Positions 1 to 6,419 of a DNA stretch of 6,491 nucleotides are shown one piece after another. The position numbers were made by a program, and so were the translations under genes. The notes beneath the pieces were generated by a model that was given only the letters and a program-made list of their open reading frames with translations, did no database searches and was not told the origin of the DNA. This DNA is from Sulfurimonas sp. UBA6792 (GTDB taxonomy: Bacteria; Campylobacterota; Campylobacteria; Campylobacterales; Sulfurimonadaceae), in the NCBI GenBank assembly GCA_002452425.1, contig DKFQ01000136.1:3406-9896 (forward strand). Reading direction: 5' to 3'. Positions within the stretch are counted from its first letter, which is position 1; each line of letters begins with the position of its first letter.

Positions 1-855
1 AAAACAGAGTTCAATGCAAAAGACAGCTCTTTTGTAAACCAGATAGAACAAAAACAACAAGCCTACAAAGAGGCAAGCGCTAAAGTACACTCTTTGCAAA
101 AATCTTTAAAGTTTGTTACAGAAGAGATTGCAATGACAGAACCTATGGTTAAAGAGGGTGTAAAATCAAGAGTTGATTTTTTGAAACTGCAACGTGAAGC
201 AAGTACGATTGAAAACGACATAGAAGCGACAAAACTCTCGCTTCCAAGACTAAGTGCTTCTATAGAAGAGACAAAAAACAAACGAGAAGAGTCAAAACAG
301 CTCTTTATCAACACTGCCAAAAAAGAGCTCAACGAGGTTGTAGCAGAGATATCCAGACTTCAAACACAGCAGGTTGCCTATAGTGATCAGGTAGAGAGAA
401 CTATGGTCAAATCACCGGTTGAGGGGATTGTGCAAAAGCTCTTCATCAACACCATAGGCGGAGTTGTCAAACCAGGAGCAGACCTCGTAGAAATCGTTCC
501 GACAAGCCAAAAACTCTATCTTGAGATCAAAATCAAGCCAAGCGACATCGCATTTATCCACCCAGGGGCAGAGGCAAAAGTAAAAGTCTCCGCGTATGAT
601 TTTGCTATCCACGGCGGGCTTGTCGGCAAGGTTATCAACATCTCACCTGACACCATAACAGACAACAAAGAGAACACATTTTATGTGATTCATGTCATTA
701 CTGAGAAAAACTATCTTGGTACGCCGGAAAAACCACTCCACATCATCCCGGGGATGACGGTAAATGTAGATATCGTAACAGGAAAGAAAACAGTGATGGA
801 GTACATCTTAAAACCTATACTAAAATCTAAACAGTATGTTTTTTCGGAGAAATAG
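1..855 (+). CDS. Type I secretion membrane fusion protein, HlyD family (5' truncated)
   Basis: This is the periplasmic adaptor that links an inner-membrane ABC exporter to a TolC-like outer-membrane pore. The frame is open from base 1, so the gene starts before the window; the first in-frame TTG at base 94 lies inside the conserved helical region and is not a credible start. The 284 visible residues begin in an alpha-helical hairpin (roughly residues 1-130, rich in K, E and Q, with the family-like stretch MVKEGVKSRVDFLKLQRE). They continue into a lipoyl-type half motif (VKSPVEGIVQKL, about 136-147, then GGVVKPGADLVEIVP) and a beta-barrel domain. The C-terminus carries the typical HlyD ending IIPGMTVNVDIVTGKKTV followed by MEYILKPILK. 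Full-length relatives have about 400-470 residues, so the N-terminal membrane anchor and first lipoyl half are missing here. The stop abuts the next gene's ATG, indicating one operon. The facing RTX adhesin is the likely substrate (inference). Confidence 0.93.
   Translation, partial: KTEFNAKDSSFVNQIEQKQQAYKEASAKVHSLQKSLKFVTEEIAMTEPMVKEGVKSRVDFLKLQREASTIENDIEATKLSLPRLSASIEETKNKREESKQLFINTAKKELNEVVAEISRLQTQQVAYSDQVERTMVKSPVEGIVQKLFINTIGGVVKPGADLVEIVPTSQKLYLEIKIKPSDIAFIHPGAEAKVKVSAYDFAIHGGLVGKVINISPDTITDNKENTFYVIHVITEKNYLGTPEKPLHIIPGMTVNVDIVTGKKTVMEYILKPILKSKQYVFSEK
846..850 (+). promoter_or_regulatory. Ribosome binding site of the LuxR-type gene, inside the hlyD-like coding end
   Basis: GGAGA lies six bases before the ATG at 856 and within the last codons of the upstream gene. 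The upstream stop TAG (853-855) touches the ATG, so translation of the two genes is probably coupled. This site supports the chosen start. Confidence 0.75.
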
Positions 856-1461
856 ATGCAAATAGTACTTTTTGGCACAGATATACTGCTTCTTGACGAG
901 TGGAAAAAAAAGATAGAAAACACAACAACTCTTCTATGCCACGATATGCCTTCTCTTATGAGCGCGCTTGACAAAGACGTGCAAACAGTTATTATCGTTG
1001 ACTATGACACAGTCGCATCGGAGATAAACAGCCTCATCGCTTCAGCGGCTCTTCCGCAAAACTGCATCGTCCTTGAGAGAGCTCCCTCAGTCGTCACGGG
1101 AAAAATGCTCCTCTTTCGGGGAGTAAAAGCCTACGCAAATGCAAGAATGCACGCCGTTCACTTTATGCAAATGCTTCAAAGCGTCGCCGATGGAAATCTA
1201 TGGAGCTATCCGGAACTCACAGCATCTTTAGCTCTAAAAAACACTCAAAATAGCCTAAGCGAAGAGTCCCAAAAGCTAGTAGAAGAGAGACTTTCAGAAA
1301 AAGAAACAGCAGTGCTTACGCTTATCCTCCAAGGACTTACAAACGACGCTATAGCCTCTTTGCTGGACATCACGACACGAACAGTAAAAGCGCATGTAAG
1401 CTCTATTTTTAGTAAGCTGCATGTAAACGACAGGGTTTCGTTGATTTTACTTTTGAAGTAG
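856..1461 (+). CDS. LuxR/NarL-family transcriptional regulator with a degenerate receiver-like N-terminus
   Basis: This 201-aa protein is built like a NarL/FixJ-type response regulator. Its C-terminal ~56 residues (146-201) form a clear LuxR-type helix-turn-helix: LSEKETAVLTLILQGLTNDA, then IASLLDITTRTVKAHVSSIF and SKLHVNDR, with the usual Glu, Gly, Thr-Val-Lys and His-Val positions. Residues 1-120 look receiver-like: a hydrophobic strand ends in VIIVDYD (D49 or D51 at the phospho-acceptor site), and GVKAYANARM aligns with the family's GAKGYLLKDM. Key residues are absent. The N-terminal acidic pair is replaced by LFGTD, the conserved Thr/Ser position reads Glu (IVLERA), and the conserved Lys is Ala. 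Phosphorylation-independent or atypical control is therefore possible. It sits directly behind the secretion adaptor gene and converges on the adhesin gene, so it probably regulates this locus; the target is inferred. Confidence 0.85.
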   Translation: MQIVLFGTDILLLDEWKKKIENTTTLLCHDMPSLMSALDKDVQTVIIVDYDTVASEINSLIASAALPQNCIVLERAPSVVTGKMLLFRGVKAYANARMHAVHFMQMLQSVADGNLWSYPELTASLALKNTQNSLSEESQKLVEERLSEKETAVLTLILQGLTNDAIASLLDITTRTVKAHVSSIFSKLHVNDRVSLILLLK

Positions 1462-1464
1462 TTT

Positions 1465-1502
1465 TTTTCACATGTAGAGATTTTCTACATGTGAGGGTTT
1501 TT
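1465..1502 (+). terminator. Rho-independent terminator of the hlyD-luxR operon
   Basis: A perfect 11-bp inverted repeat (TCACATGTAGA at 1468-1478 and TCTACATGTGA at 1484-1494) encloses a 5-base loop. Three possible U·G pairs (1465-1467 with 1495-1497) extend the stem right up to a TTTTT run at 1498-1502. It starts seven bases after the regulator's stop codon. The T-run follows the hairpin only on the + strand; read from the - strand the hairpin is followed by A residues, so it is a poor intrinsic terminator for the adhesin gene. The T-run overlaps the adhesin stop codon. Confidence 0.82.
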
Positions 1503-4500
1503 ATGAGTGTGAAACAGTAAGATCTTCTTGAATCTGAAGTTTTACGGTTGCGTCTTGTGTTGATGTATATTCATCAAATCCGACTTGTGATTGCGTTGCT
1601 GACTTCACCCAAGTATCAGAAGTTTGCAGAGCAACGCTATCGCTACTGTCTCCTGTTATGAAAAGGTCATTGTCTGCATCTGTCATAGCAAGTACATCAC
1701 TCAGAGCAAGAGCTATATTCTGCGCTCCCTCACCTAGATTTAACTCTTCGACATTGCTAACTTTACTAAAATCAATAGCAGCCTCAACGATAAGTATGTC
1801 ATACCCTACTCCGCCATCATACGTGTTTACTCCAGCTCCGCCATCTAAAATGTCATCACCAGCTCCGCTGTTAAGAGTATCATCACCAGTTCCACCGATT
1901 AAAATTTCATCAGCATCTGTTCCATTTATAGTTGAACCCTGCACTGTTAGCACCGAAACTTGGGCAGCATCACTCTCTTTAGCATCTGTTAACTCATAAT
2001 CGAATAACAATAAATGAGGAGTAGATGCAGGCTGCTGCACCGATATCCAAAGCTGATAATCTCCACTATCTTCTTTGATGTTATTTTTACTATTATTCCA
2101 TGCTGTAGCTTCTATATAATAGTACCCATCTTGTAAAACAGCATATTCAAGATACGAATCCAATGAATTAGTATGATAAGCACTTTTCACAGAGCCGCTT
2201 CCACCTAAAGAATCTAAAGCATCGTCATTACTTGCCAAAAGATTACCCTCTGCACCATACAATTGAATATGCATATCAACCGCTTTATTATCTGCGCCAA
2301 TATTATTTTTACCACTATCAGCACCATCAATATCTAAAATAATTTTTTCGTCTTTATATAAATAGACTTTTATGAAATCTTTATCAGTTGTATCCGGACT
2401 ATTTTTAGCATCTTCTATCCTGCCGTTCCATTTAAAACTAGGTAATGATGCATCAGTGATAAAACTCTCTTCAGCTGAACTAACTTTACCAAACTGACTT
2501 CTTAGTAGCTCGTACGCATGAGACATATCATTATTTAATCCATTTGTTTCTGAATCACCAGAAAATATATCTGATTCATTAACACTCTGCGCATTTGTTC
2601 CAAAAGATGCTGTATCTTTAAGAGTAATTGTATCTGTTCCACTTACAGTTCCATTGACAACATTAGATATATTTGAGACACTCAAGATATCACTTCTATC
2701 TACATCCAAATCATTCATCATTAAGATATCTGCGCTAATTGTGATATTTTGCCCAGCAACAATATTTGTGATGATAGTATCATCTTTAGCATCTGGCGCA
2801 TCATTTACACCTGTAATATTTATACGAATAACATGGCTATCCGTTCCATCAGTTGTAGAGACAATAAATGTGTCTATATGCACTTCATCCTTAGCTAAAG
2901 ATTGCAAATTAGCATTATCAACGCTGTAATGCCATGCTCCATCCGTACCGATTATCAAACTTCCAAGAGCGTTTCCGCTTGGCTTAACAGTTGTATTAAA
3001 CGTTCCTGTGCTTCCATCGGCAAGAGTATTTACTAAACTTCCTTCTGCACTTAAGATTCCTGAACTTTGATCTTCTATAAATGAAGCTGTATCAACTGCT
3101 GCAGTTATTGTTGAACCATTTATATGTATATTTAAATTTGCAGAAGACTTATCTCCATCTACATCTGTTATTTCATATATAAAATCTTCACTAACTATAC
3201 TATCTACATTAACAGCAGGAGTATAGCTTACTTTGTAAAGATACATATGGTCAAACATTCCACCTGATTCAATCACAAGGTATTTAAAATCAGAAGATTG
3301 TATCTGAATTGATTGATCACCAGTACCAAAAAATGAGAAGAAATGGCTAGTTGAACCATTACTAACAATATTACCTGCGCTATCATAAGTAGACCATTTT
3401 ACCGTTGGAAACATAGAAAATAAAGCAGTATCATTAAACTGTAATGCAACATTCGTAATGTTAGTATTAAACTCTAACACAAGTGCGTCATTACCATCAA
3501 TACTGTTATTATAAATCAAACCGCTATCTTTTACCCCTATTCCATGACTGTTTTGTGAAACTTGATCTGTATGAGATGCTAAAGTAGAAATTAAAAGTTT
3601 TGAATTAGCTTGATACAAATCTGCGCCAAAAAGTTGATTACCTTGATACCCGTAAAGATTAACATCATCCCATTCTGAAATAGTTGCTCCCCCAGTTACA
3701 ACTGGGTCCAAGCCTGTATAAGTATATGTATAGTCACCATTTTGATTGAAAACAATATCTCCATATTTTGCGTCAATACTTAGATTACCACTTCCGTCAA
3801 ACGAACTATATTCCATACCATCATACTGAACACTAAAGAGTATCGTAGCTCCATCGCCTGCTGTATCAACTTTACCATTATAAGAGTCAGTAATTACGTT
3901 ACCAGATGTTGTAATTTCAGAAATTATGACATTATCTACATTATCATAGGCAACAGGGAATTCGTCTATATCTATAACAGTTGTTCCGCCGTTTGCTGCA
4001 TCGATAGCGTCAGTTACGGTGTGGCTTCCAAACTCATCGCTGTAAGTTACAGATACGCTGATAGTTTTACCAACCTCTGCTTGAGTGAGTGTAAATGTGC
4101 TTGTATCTGTGTTTGGATTTACTACTGCTACTCCATCAACCAGCCATGTATAAAGAGGAGTTCCTGTAATACCGTCTGGGTCTTGCAGTGAAGTTGTAAG
4201 AGTTTGACCCTGTTCTGCTGTTCCTAGGATTGTAACGCTTCCTGCGTCATCTGTATTGCCAACAGTTGGATCAATATTTGTAGAAGTACCATCAATTATT
4301 CCATCGTTTGGAGTAAGTGTAAATGCTGGTAAATCAGCTCCGCTATTTACTAAGTCTAGTCCTGCTTGAGTTAATAGAACTTTACCTGCCTCAGTGCCTG
4401 TTCCTAGTGTATAGTTAGTTGTATCACTTAGAGTAACAGTTACAGCAGAGCCCTCTTCATCGTGCGTAGTGTAAGTTGCAACTACAGAGCCTACATGGTT

Positions 4501-6363
4501 TGTAGGGTCGTCTTCAGTGAAATTGTTTACCTGCGTAACTGTAATTATAGGTGCATCGTTTATAGGAGTAACATTTAGTTTTACAGTTGCGGTATCAGTC
4601 CCACCATTACCATCACTAATAGTGTATGTAAAAGTTGCTTCACCATTGTAATTTGCTTCTGGTGTAAAAACAACATCTCCGTTTGCGTTTATACTTACTA
4701 CACCATGCGTTGTATCCTGAACAGAGACAATTGAAATTGAATCTCCATCTTCATCTGTATCATTACTAAGCAGTAGAGTATTATCTACAATAAGAGAGGA
4801 ATCCTCTGCAACTGTTAATGGATTTTGGTTTACCACAGCATCACCAATTACAGTAATCTTATATGGACCAGACGAAGCAGCAGCAAATGAAGAAACTTCT
4901 ATACGATACTCTCCAGCCGCAAGATTATCAAAATGTATATATGAGTCGTATCTATGCAGAGATCCATCACCAAATGTTTCGCTACTGTCATCGTTTTGTG
5001 CAATCATAATACCATTTGAGTCATAAATTTCAAGCCATATATCCATCTCTTGCTGTGTACCGCTACCATCCAAATCGTTATATATCGCGTCTTGATTATT
5101 TCCGTTGCTATCTGAACCTTTTTCACTCAATGAATCAAATGTGAGTGCTCCTCCATTATGAGTAAATGTGTAAACATCTTTAGCAGCATTGGAACCTAAA
5201 ATTCCAGTAAGATATCCAACTCCACTTGTATTACTGTATTCATCATTCATGGCAACTGGGTTATCATTTACTGTTGTAGTATTAGCAGGGTTTACCTCTT
5301 GGTTTGCTGTAGAGTTAGAAGATGTTGCAGTTACTGTAAAGTTTGGAAGGTCTGCTCCGCCATTTACGATTGCAGCTCCTTGTGTAGTGAGTGTAACCTC
5401 TCCGGTTGCAGAGTCGATTGCATAGTTAGTTGTATCATCGATTGTAAATGTAATAGCTCCGCCATCCTCATCGCTTGCTACTGATGTCGCTACTGTAGTT
5501 CCTGCAGTTACGCTCTCTTCAGTGAGAGTTGCTATTGGAGTAACTGTGAGATTAAGAGGGTCATTGCTGGTTGTAGTATTAGCAGGGTTTACCTCTTGGT
5601 TTGCTGTAGAGTTAGAAGATGTTGCAGTTACTGTAAAGTTTGGAAGGTCTGCTCCGCCATTTACGATTGCAGCTCCTTGTGTAGTGAGTGTAACCTCTCC
5701 GGTTGCAGAGTCGATTGCATAGTTAGTTGTATCATCGATTGTAAATGTAATAGCTCCGCCATCCTCATCGCTTGCTACTGATGTCGCTACTGTAGTTCCT
5801 GCAGTTACGCTCTCTTCAGTGAGAGTTGCTATTGGAGTAACTGTGATACTTAGCGTATCATTGGCATCTGTGCGGCGGATATCTTCATTGATATCAATAC
5901 CAAAATCTGACAAATCATCTTGGAAGCTTCTCTCGTAGAGATCTGTATTAATATTTGAAAGCGTATAGTTTGTCGCCAAAAAAACTGCTTCTGGACTTTC
6001 GGTTGACTGGGTAACTACAGTTTCACCAGCAGCTGTCTCTAAATCTTCTACATTTTCTATGTTGTTATTCGCCTCTAAAAGAGCCAAAAATGAATCTTTT
6101 TGCGTAACAGTTTCTTCTTTTGTAAAGGCTTCAGACAAAAGGGAGCTATCCAAGAGTTGCTTTGTATTTCCAAGAACAACAAGCTCGGAGCCATCGTTAA
6201 GTAAGAGAACCAGACTATCTTTAGGGCTGTTTTTTTGTTCACCAGCTATCATCTCTTGTTCGTAAACATTCTCACCAACAATTACTTTGCGCTCAGAACC
6301 ATCACTGCTTTTTACATTAAAAAGACCATTTACACTCTTTACTTTTCCGACAATTGACAACAT
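1501..6363 (-). CDS. Large RTX adhesin secreted by type I secretion, LapA/BapA-like, with N-terminal retention module
   Basis: This 1620-aa surface or biofilm adhesin lacks a Sec signal peptide and, by eye, any cysteine. The ATG at 6363 is chosen because GGAG lies six bases upstream; an in-frame TTG at 6375 overlaps that site. Approximate domains in residues are: LapA-like retention module 1-80; TAAG protease site 110-113; linker to 170; two 99-aa-period cadherin-like repeats 171-368; PPC-like domain 374-508 (DVYTFT, WLEIYDSNG, YRIEVSSF); tandem-95/cadherin-like domain 513-605 ending NDAP; diverged third repeat 606-690; Ig-like domain 708-787 (YTWLVDG, TLTQAEVGK); VCBS-like domain 803-1084 split by an unassigned insert; VCBS domain 1084-1190, also ending NDAP; a Big_9/cadherin-like stretch to about 1250; second PPC-like domain 1285-1445; four RTX nonapeptides 1490-1525; and a T1SS C-terminal region 1526-1620. 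Asp-rich loops suggest calcium-stabilised folding outside the cell. Ligand and host surface are unknown. Confidence 0.93.
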   Translation of the reverse strand: MLSIVGKVKSVNGLFNVKSSDGSERKVIVGENVYEQEMIAGEQKNSPKDSLVLLLNDGSELVVLGNTKQLLDSSLLSEAFTKEETVTQKDSFLALLEANNNIENVEDLETAAGETVVTQSTESPEAVFLATNYTLSNINTDLYERSFQDDLSDFGIDINEDIRRTDANDTLSITVTPIATLTEESVTAGTTVATSVASDEDGGAITFTIDDTTNYAIDSATGEVTLTTQGAAIVNGGADLPNFTVTATSSNSTANQEVNPANTTTSNDPLNLTVTPIATLTEESVTAGTTVATSVASDEDGGAITFTIDDTTNYAIDSATGEVTLTTQGAAIVNGGADLPNFTVTATSSNSTANQEVNPANTTTVNDNPVAMNDEYSNTSGVGYLTGILGSNAAKDVYTFTHNGGALTFDSLSEKGSDSNGNNQDAIYNDLDGSGTQQEMDIWLEIYDSNGIMIAQNDDSSETFGDGSLHRYDSYIHFDNLAAGEYRIEVSSFAAASSGPYKITVIGDAVVNQNPLTVAEDSSLIVDNTLLLSNDTDEDGDSISIVSVQDTTHGVVSINANGDVVFTPEANYNGEATFTYTISDGNGGTDTATVKLNVTPINDAPIITVTQVNNFTEDDPTNHVGSVVATYTTHDEEGSAVTVTLSDTTNYTLGTGTEAGKVLLTQAGLDLVNSGADLPAFTLTPNDGIIDGTSTNIDPTVGNTDDAGSVTILGTAEQGQTLTTSLQDPDGITGTPLYTWLVDGVAVVNPNTDTSTFTLTQAEVGKTISVSVTYSDEFGSHTVTDAIDAANGGTTVIDIDEFPVAYDNVDNVIISEITTSGNVITDSYNGKVDTAGDGATILFSVQYDGMEYSSFDGSGNLSIDAKYGDIVFNQNGDYTYTYTGLDPVVTGGATISEWDDVNLYGYQGNQLFGADLYQANSKLLISTLASHTDQVSQNSHGIGVKDSGLIYNNSIDGNDALVLEFNTNITNVALQFNDTALFSMFPTVKWSTYDSAGNIVSNGSTSHFFSFFGTGDQSIQIQSSDFKYLVIESGGMFDHMYLYKVSYTPAVNVDSIVSEDFIYEITDVDGDKSSANLNIHINGSTITAAVDTASFIEDQSSGILSAEGSLVNTLADGSTGTFNTTVKPSGNALGSLIIGTDGAWHYSVDNANLQSLAKDEVHIDTFIVSTTDGTDSHVIRINITGVNDAPDAKDDTIITNIVAGQNITISADILMMNDLDVDRSDILSVSNISNVVNGTVSGTDTITLKDTASFGTNAQSVNESDIFSGDSETNGLNNDMSHAYELLRSQFGKVSSAEESFITDASLPSFKWNGRIEDAKNSPDTTDKDFIKVYLYKDEKIILDIDGADSGKNNIGADNKAVDMHIQLYGAEGNLLASNDDALDSLGGSGSVKSAYHTNSLDSYLEYAVLQDGYYYIEATAWNNSKNNIKEDSGDYQLWISVQQPASTPHLLLFDYELTDAKESDAAQVSVLTVQGSTINGTDADEILIGGTGDDTLNSGAGDDILDGGAGVNTYDGGVGYDILIVEAAIDFSKVSNVEELNLGEGAQNIALALSDVLAMTDADNDLFITGDSSDSVALQTSDTWVKSATQSQVGFDEYTSTQDATVKLQIQEDLTVSHS
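1504..1788 (-). other. C-terminal type I secretion region of the adhesin
   Basis: Residues 1526-1620 follow the RTX block. They contain VEELNLGEGAQNIALALSDV, then ADNDLFITGDSSDSV, W1575 and a final GFDEYTS segment with alternating strands up to TVSHS. This layout is typical of LapA/BapA-type T1SS substrates, whose uncleaved C-terminus carries the export signal. Confidence 0.75.
1789..1896 (-). other. RTX (hemolysin-type) calcium-binding nonapeptide block
   Basis: Residues 1490-1525 hold four consecutive nonapeptides: GGTGDDTLN, SGAGDDILD, GGAGVNTYD and GGVGYDILI. A partial unit, NGTDADEIL, comes before them. They match the GGxGxDxUx calcium-binding pattern that folds as a parallel beta-roll after export. 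The third unit has lost its Asp (VN), so calcium binding may be weaker there. Confidence 0.93.
2029..2511 (-). other. PPC-like domain 2 of the adhesin
   Basis: Residues 1285-1445 parallel the first PPC-like domain. KDFIKVYLYKDEKIILDIDG, MHIQLYGAEGNLLASNDDA and DSYLEYAVLQDGYYYIEATA match the strand order and Asn-Asp-Asp turn of the earlier copy. It lies just before the RTX block. Confidence 0.65.
2794..3114 (-). other. VCBS repeat domain of the adhesin
   Basis: Residues 1084-1190 contain the VCBS-type features FIEDQSSGILSAEGSL, a G-rich strand pair (GSLIIGTDGAWHYSVDNANL), LAKDEVHIDTFIVSTTDG and a closing INITGVNDAP. VCBS units are common in large bacterial adhesins and act as spacer or adhesive modules. 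Confidence 0.75.
3217..3699 (-). other. Unassigned ~160-aa segment inserted in a VCBS-like domain
   Basis: Residues 889-1049 run from WDDVNLYGYQGNQLFG to YLYKVSYTP and lie between a strand group ending NGDYTYTYTGLDP and its apparent continuation SEDFIYEITDVDGDKSSANL. The insert is richer in aromatic residues than the rest (HFFSFFGTGD, MFDHMYLYK) and has alternating beta patterns such as ALVLEFNTNITNVALQF and KYLVIESGG. It resembles a jelly-roll or lectin-like fold in style only; I cannot name a family. It is the best candidate for a ligand-binding head (inference). Confidence 0.45.
4294..4548 (-). repeat. Diverged third member of the cadherin-like repeat (protein level)
   Basis: Residues 606-690 follow the same order of motifs as the identical pair: ITVTQVNNFTEDDP for LTVTPIATLTEESV, VTVTLSDTTNYTLGTGTEAG for ITFTIDDTTNYAIDSATG, and VNSGADLPAFTLTPN for VNGGADLPNFTVTA. 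The relation is clear in protein, but the DNA has diverged, so this copy is older than the pair. Confidence 0.8.
4840..5244 (-). other. PPC-like beta-sandwich domain 1 of the adhesin
   Basis: Residues 374-508 show the order typical of bacterial pre-peptidase C-terminal/DVUA0089-type domains: a DVYTFT strand, then MDIWLEIYDSNG with IAQNDDSS, and DSYIHFDNLAAGEYRIEVSS near the end. The domain is usually found in secreted proteins as an adhesive or stabilising module. A second copy-like domain lies near the C-terminus. Confidence 0.65.
5273..5549 (-). repeat. 277-bp perfect intragenic repeat, copy 2
   Basis: This is the second identical copy, separated from the first by a 20-bp non-identical linker (5550-5569, encoding part of SNDPLNL). 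After it the sequence moves directly into the PPC-like domain. Copy number of such units commonly varies between strains and can be collapsed in short-read assembly. Confidence 0.93.
5570..5846 (-). repeat. 277-bp perfect intragenic repeat, copy 1 (N-terminal copy)
   Basis: This stretch is base-for-base identical by eye to 5273-5549, offset by 297 bp (99 codons). It encodes a cadherin-like beta-sandwich repeat with the segments TPIATLTEESV, SDEDGGAITFTIDD and NGGADLPNFTVTA. The acidic DED loop could bind calcium. Absence of any synonymous difference points to recent duplication or gene conversion. Confidence 0.93.
6025..6036 (-). other. TAAG di-alanine motif, candidate LapG-type periplasmic cleavage site
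   Basis: The codons aca-gct-gct-ggt encode T110-A-A-G113 just after the retention module, within DLETAAGETV. In LapA of Pseudomonas fluorescens the LapG cysteine protease cuts between the alanines of a TAAG/DAAG motif at nearly the same distance from the N-terminus. Cleavage there would release the adhesin from the cell. No lapG or lapD gene is present in this window. Confidence 0.75.
6124..6363 (-). other. N-terminal retention module of the adhesin (domain)
   Basis: Residues 1-80 begin MLSIVGKVKSVNG and include an IVGENVYEQEMI-like turn and the segment LLLNDGSELVVLG. This matches the pattern of the LapA N-terminal module, a small beta domain that follows the rest of the protein into the TolC-like pore and jams there, keeping the adhesin on the cell surface. 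That role is known for LapA/MpAFP-type adhesins and is inferred here from sequence pattern. Confidence 0.75.
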
Positions 6364-6369
6364 AGCACG

Positions 6370-6373
6370 CTCC
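6370..6373 (-). promoter_or_regulatory. Ribosome binding site that fixes the adhesin start
   Basis: Read on the - strand, TTTTGGAGCGTGCTATG places GGAG six bases before the ATG at 6363. The in-frame TTG at 6375 overlaps this GGAG and has no good site of its own, so the ATG is preferred. Confidence 0.8.
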
Positions 6374-6390
6374 AAAAGATATAATTTTTT

Positions 6391-6419
6391 ATTATATTAT
6401 TTTATTTTCTAGAAAAAGC
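6391..6419 (-). promoter_or_regulatory. Candidate sigma-70-type promoter of the adhesin gene
   Basis: On the - strand a consensus TATAAT lies at 6396-6391, and the expected start of transcription (about 6384) leaves a leader of about 21 bases. At a 17-base spacing the -35 position reads GCTTTT (6419-6414), a poor match to TTGACA. That fits either the T-rich, -35-poor promoters usual in Campylobacterota or a promoter needing an activator. AT-richness makes chance -10 matches likely here. Confidence 0.5.

Noticed and set aside
94..96. TTG at 94 as the start of the HlyD-like gene
   Set aside because: The frame is open and protein-like from base 1, and the visible part lacks the N-terminal membrane anchor every HlyD protein needs, so the gene is cut by the window edge.
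63..974. Minus-strand open frames opposite the HlyD-like and LuxR-type genes
   Set aside because: The plus-strand frames have clear family motifs and ribosome binding sites; the antisense ones have neither.
1465..1502. Bidirectional intrinsic terminator
   Set aside because: On the minus strand the hairpin is followed by an A-run rather than a T-run, so only the plus-strand call is supported.
1658..2929. Plus-strand open frames at 1658-1999 and 2654-2929
   Set aside because: They lie antisense to the RTX and VCBS coding regions; their Ser/Pro/Thr-rich composition is the complement of the Gly/Asp-rich adhesin codons.
5189..5781. Plus-strand open frames of 61-78 codons within the adhesin gene, two of them encoding the same peptide
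   Set aside because: They are antisense shadows of the 297-bp repeat; the duplicated peptides follow from the identical DNA and are Cys-rich without plausible function or ribosome sites.
5273..5846. CRISPR-like or mobile-element direct repeats
   Set aside because: There are only two 277-bp copies, in frame with a 99-codon period and inside one continuous coding sequence; this is protein-domain duplication.
6364..6375. Alternative TTG start for the adhesin, four codons upstream of the ATG
   Set aside because: The TTG overlaps the GGAG ribosome binding site of the ATG at 6363 and has no site of its own at proper spacing; LapA-like proteins also begin close to the VGKV-like strand.
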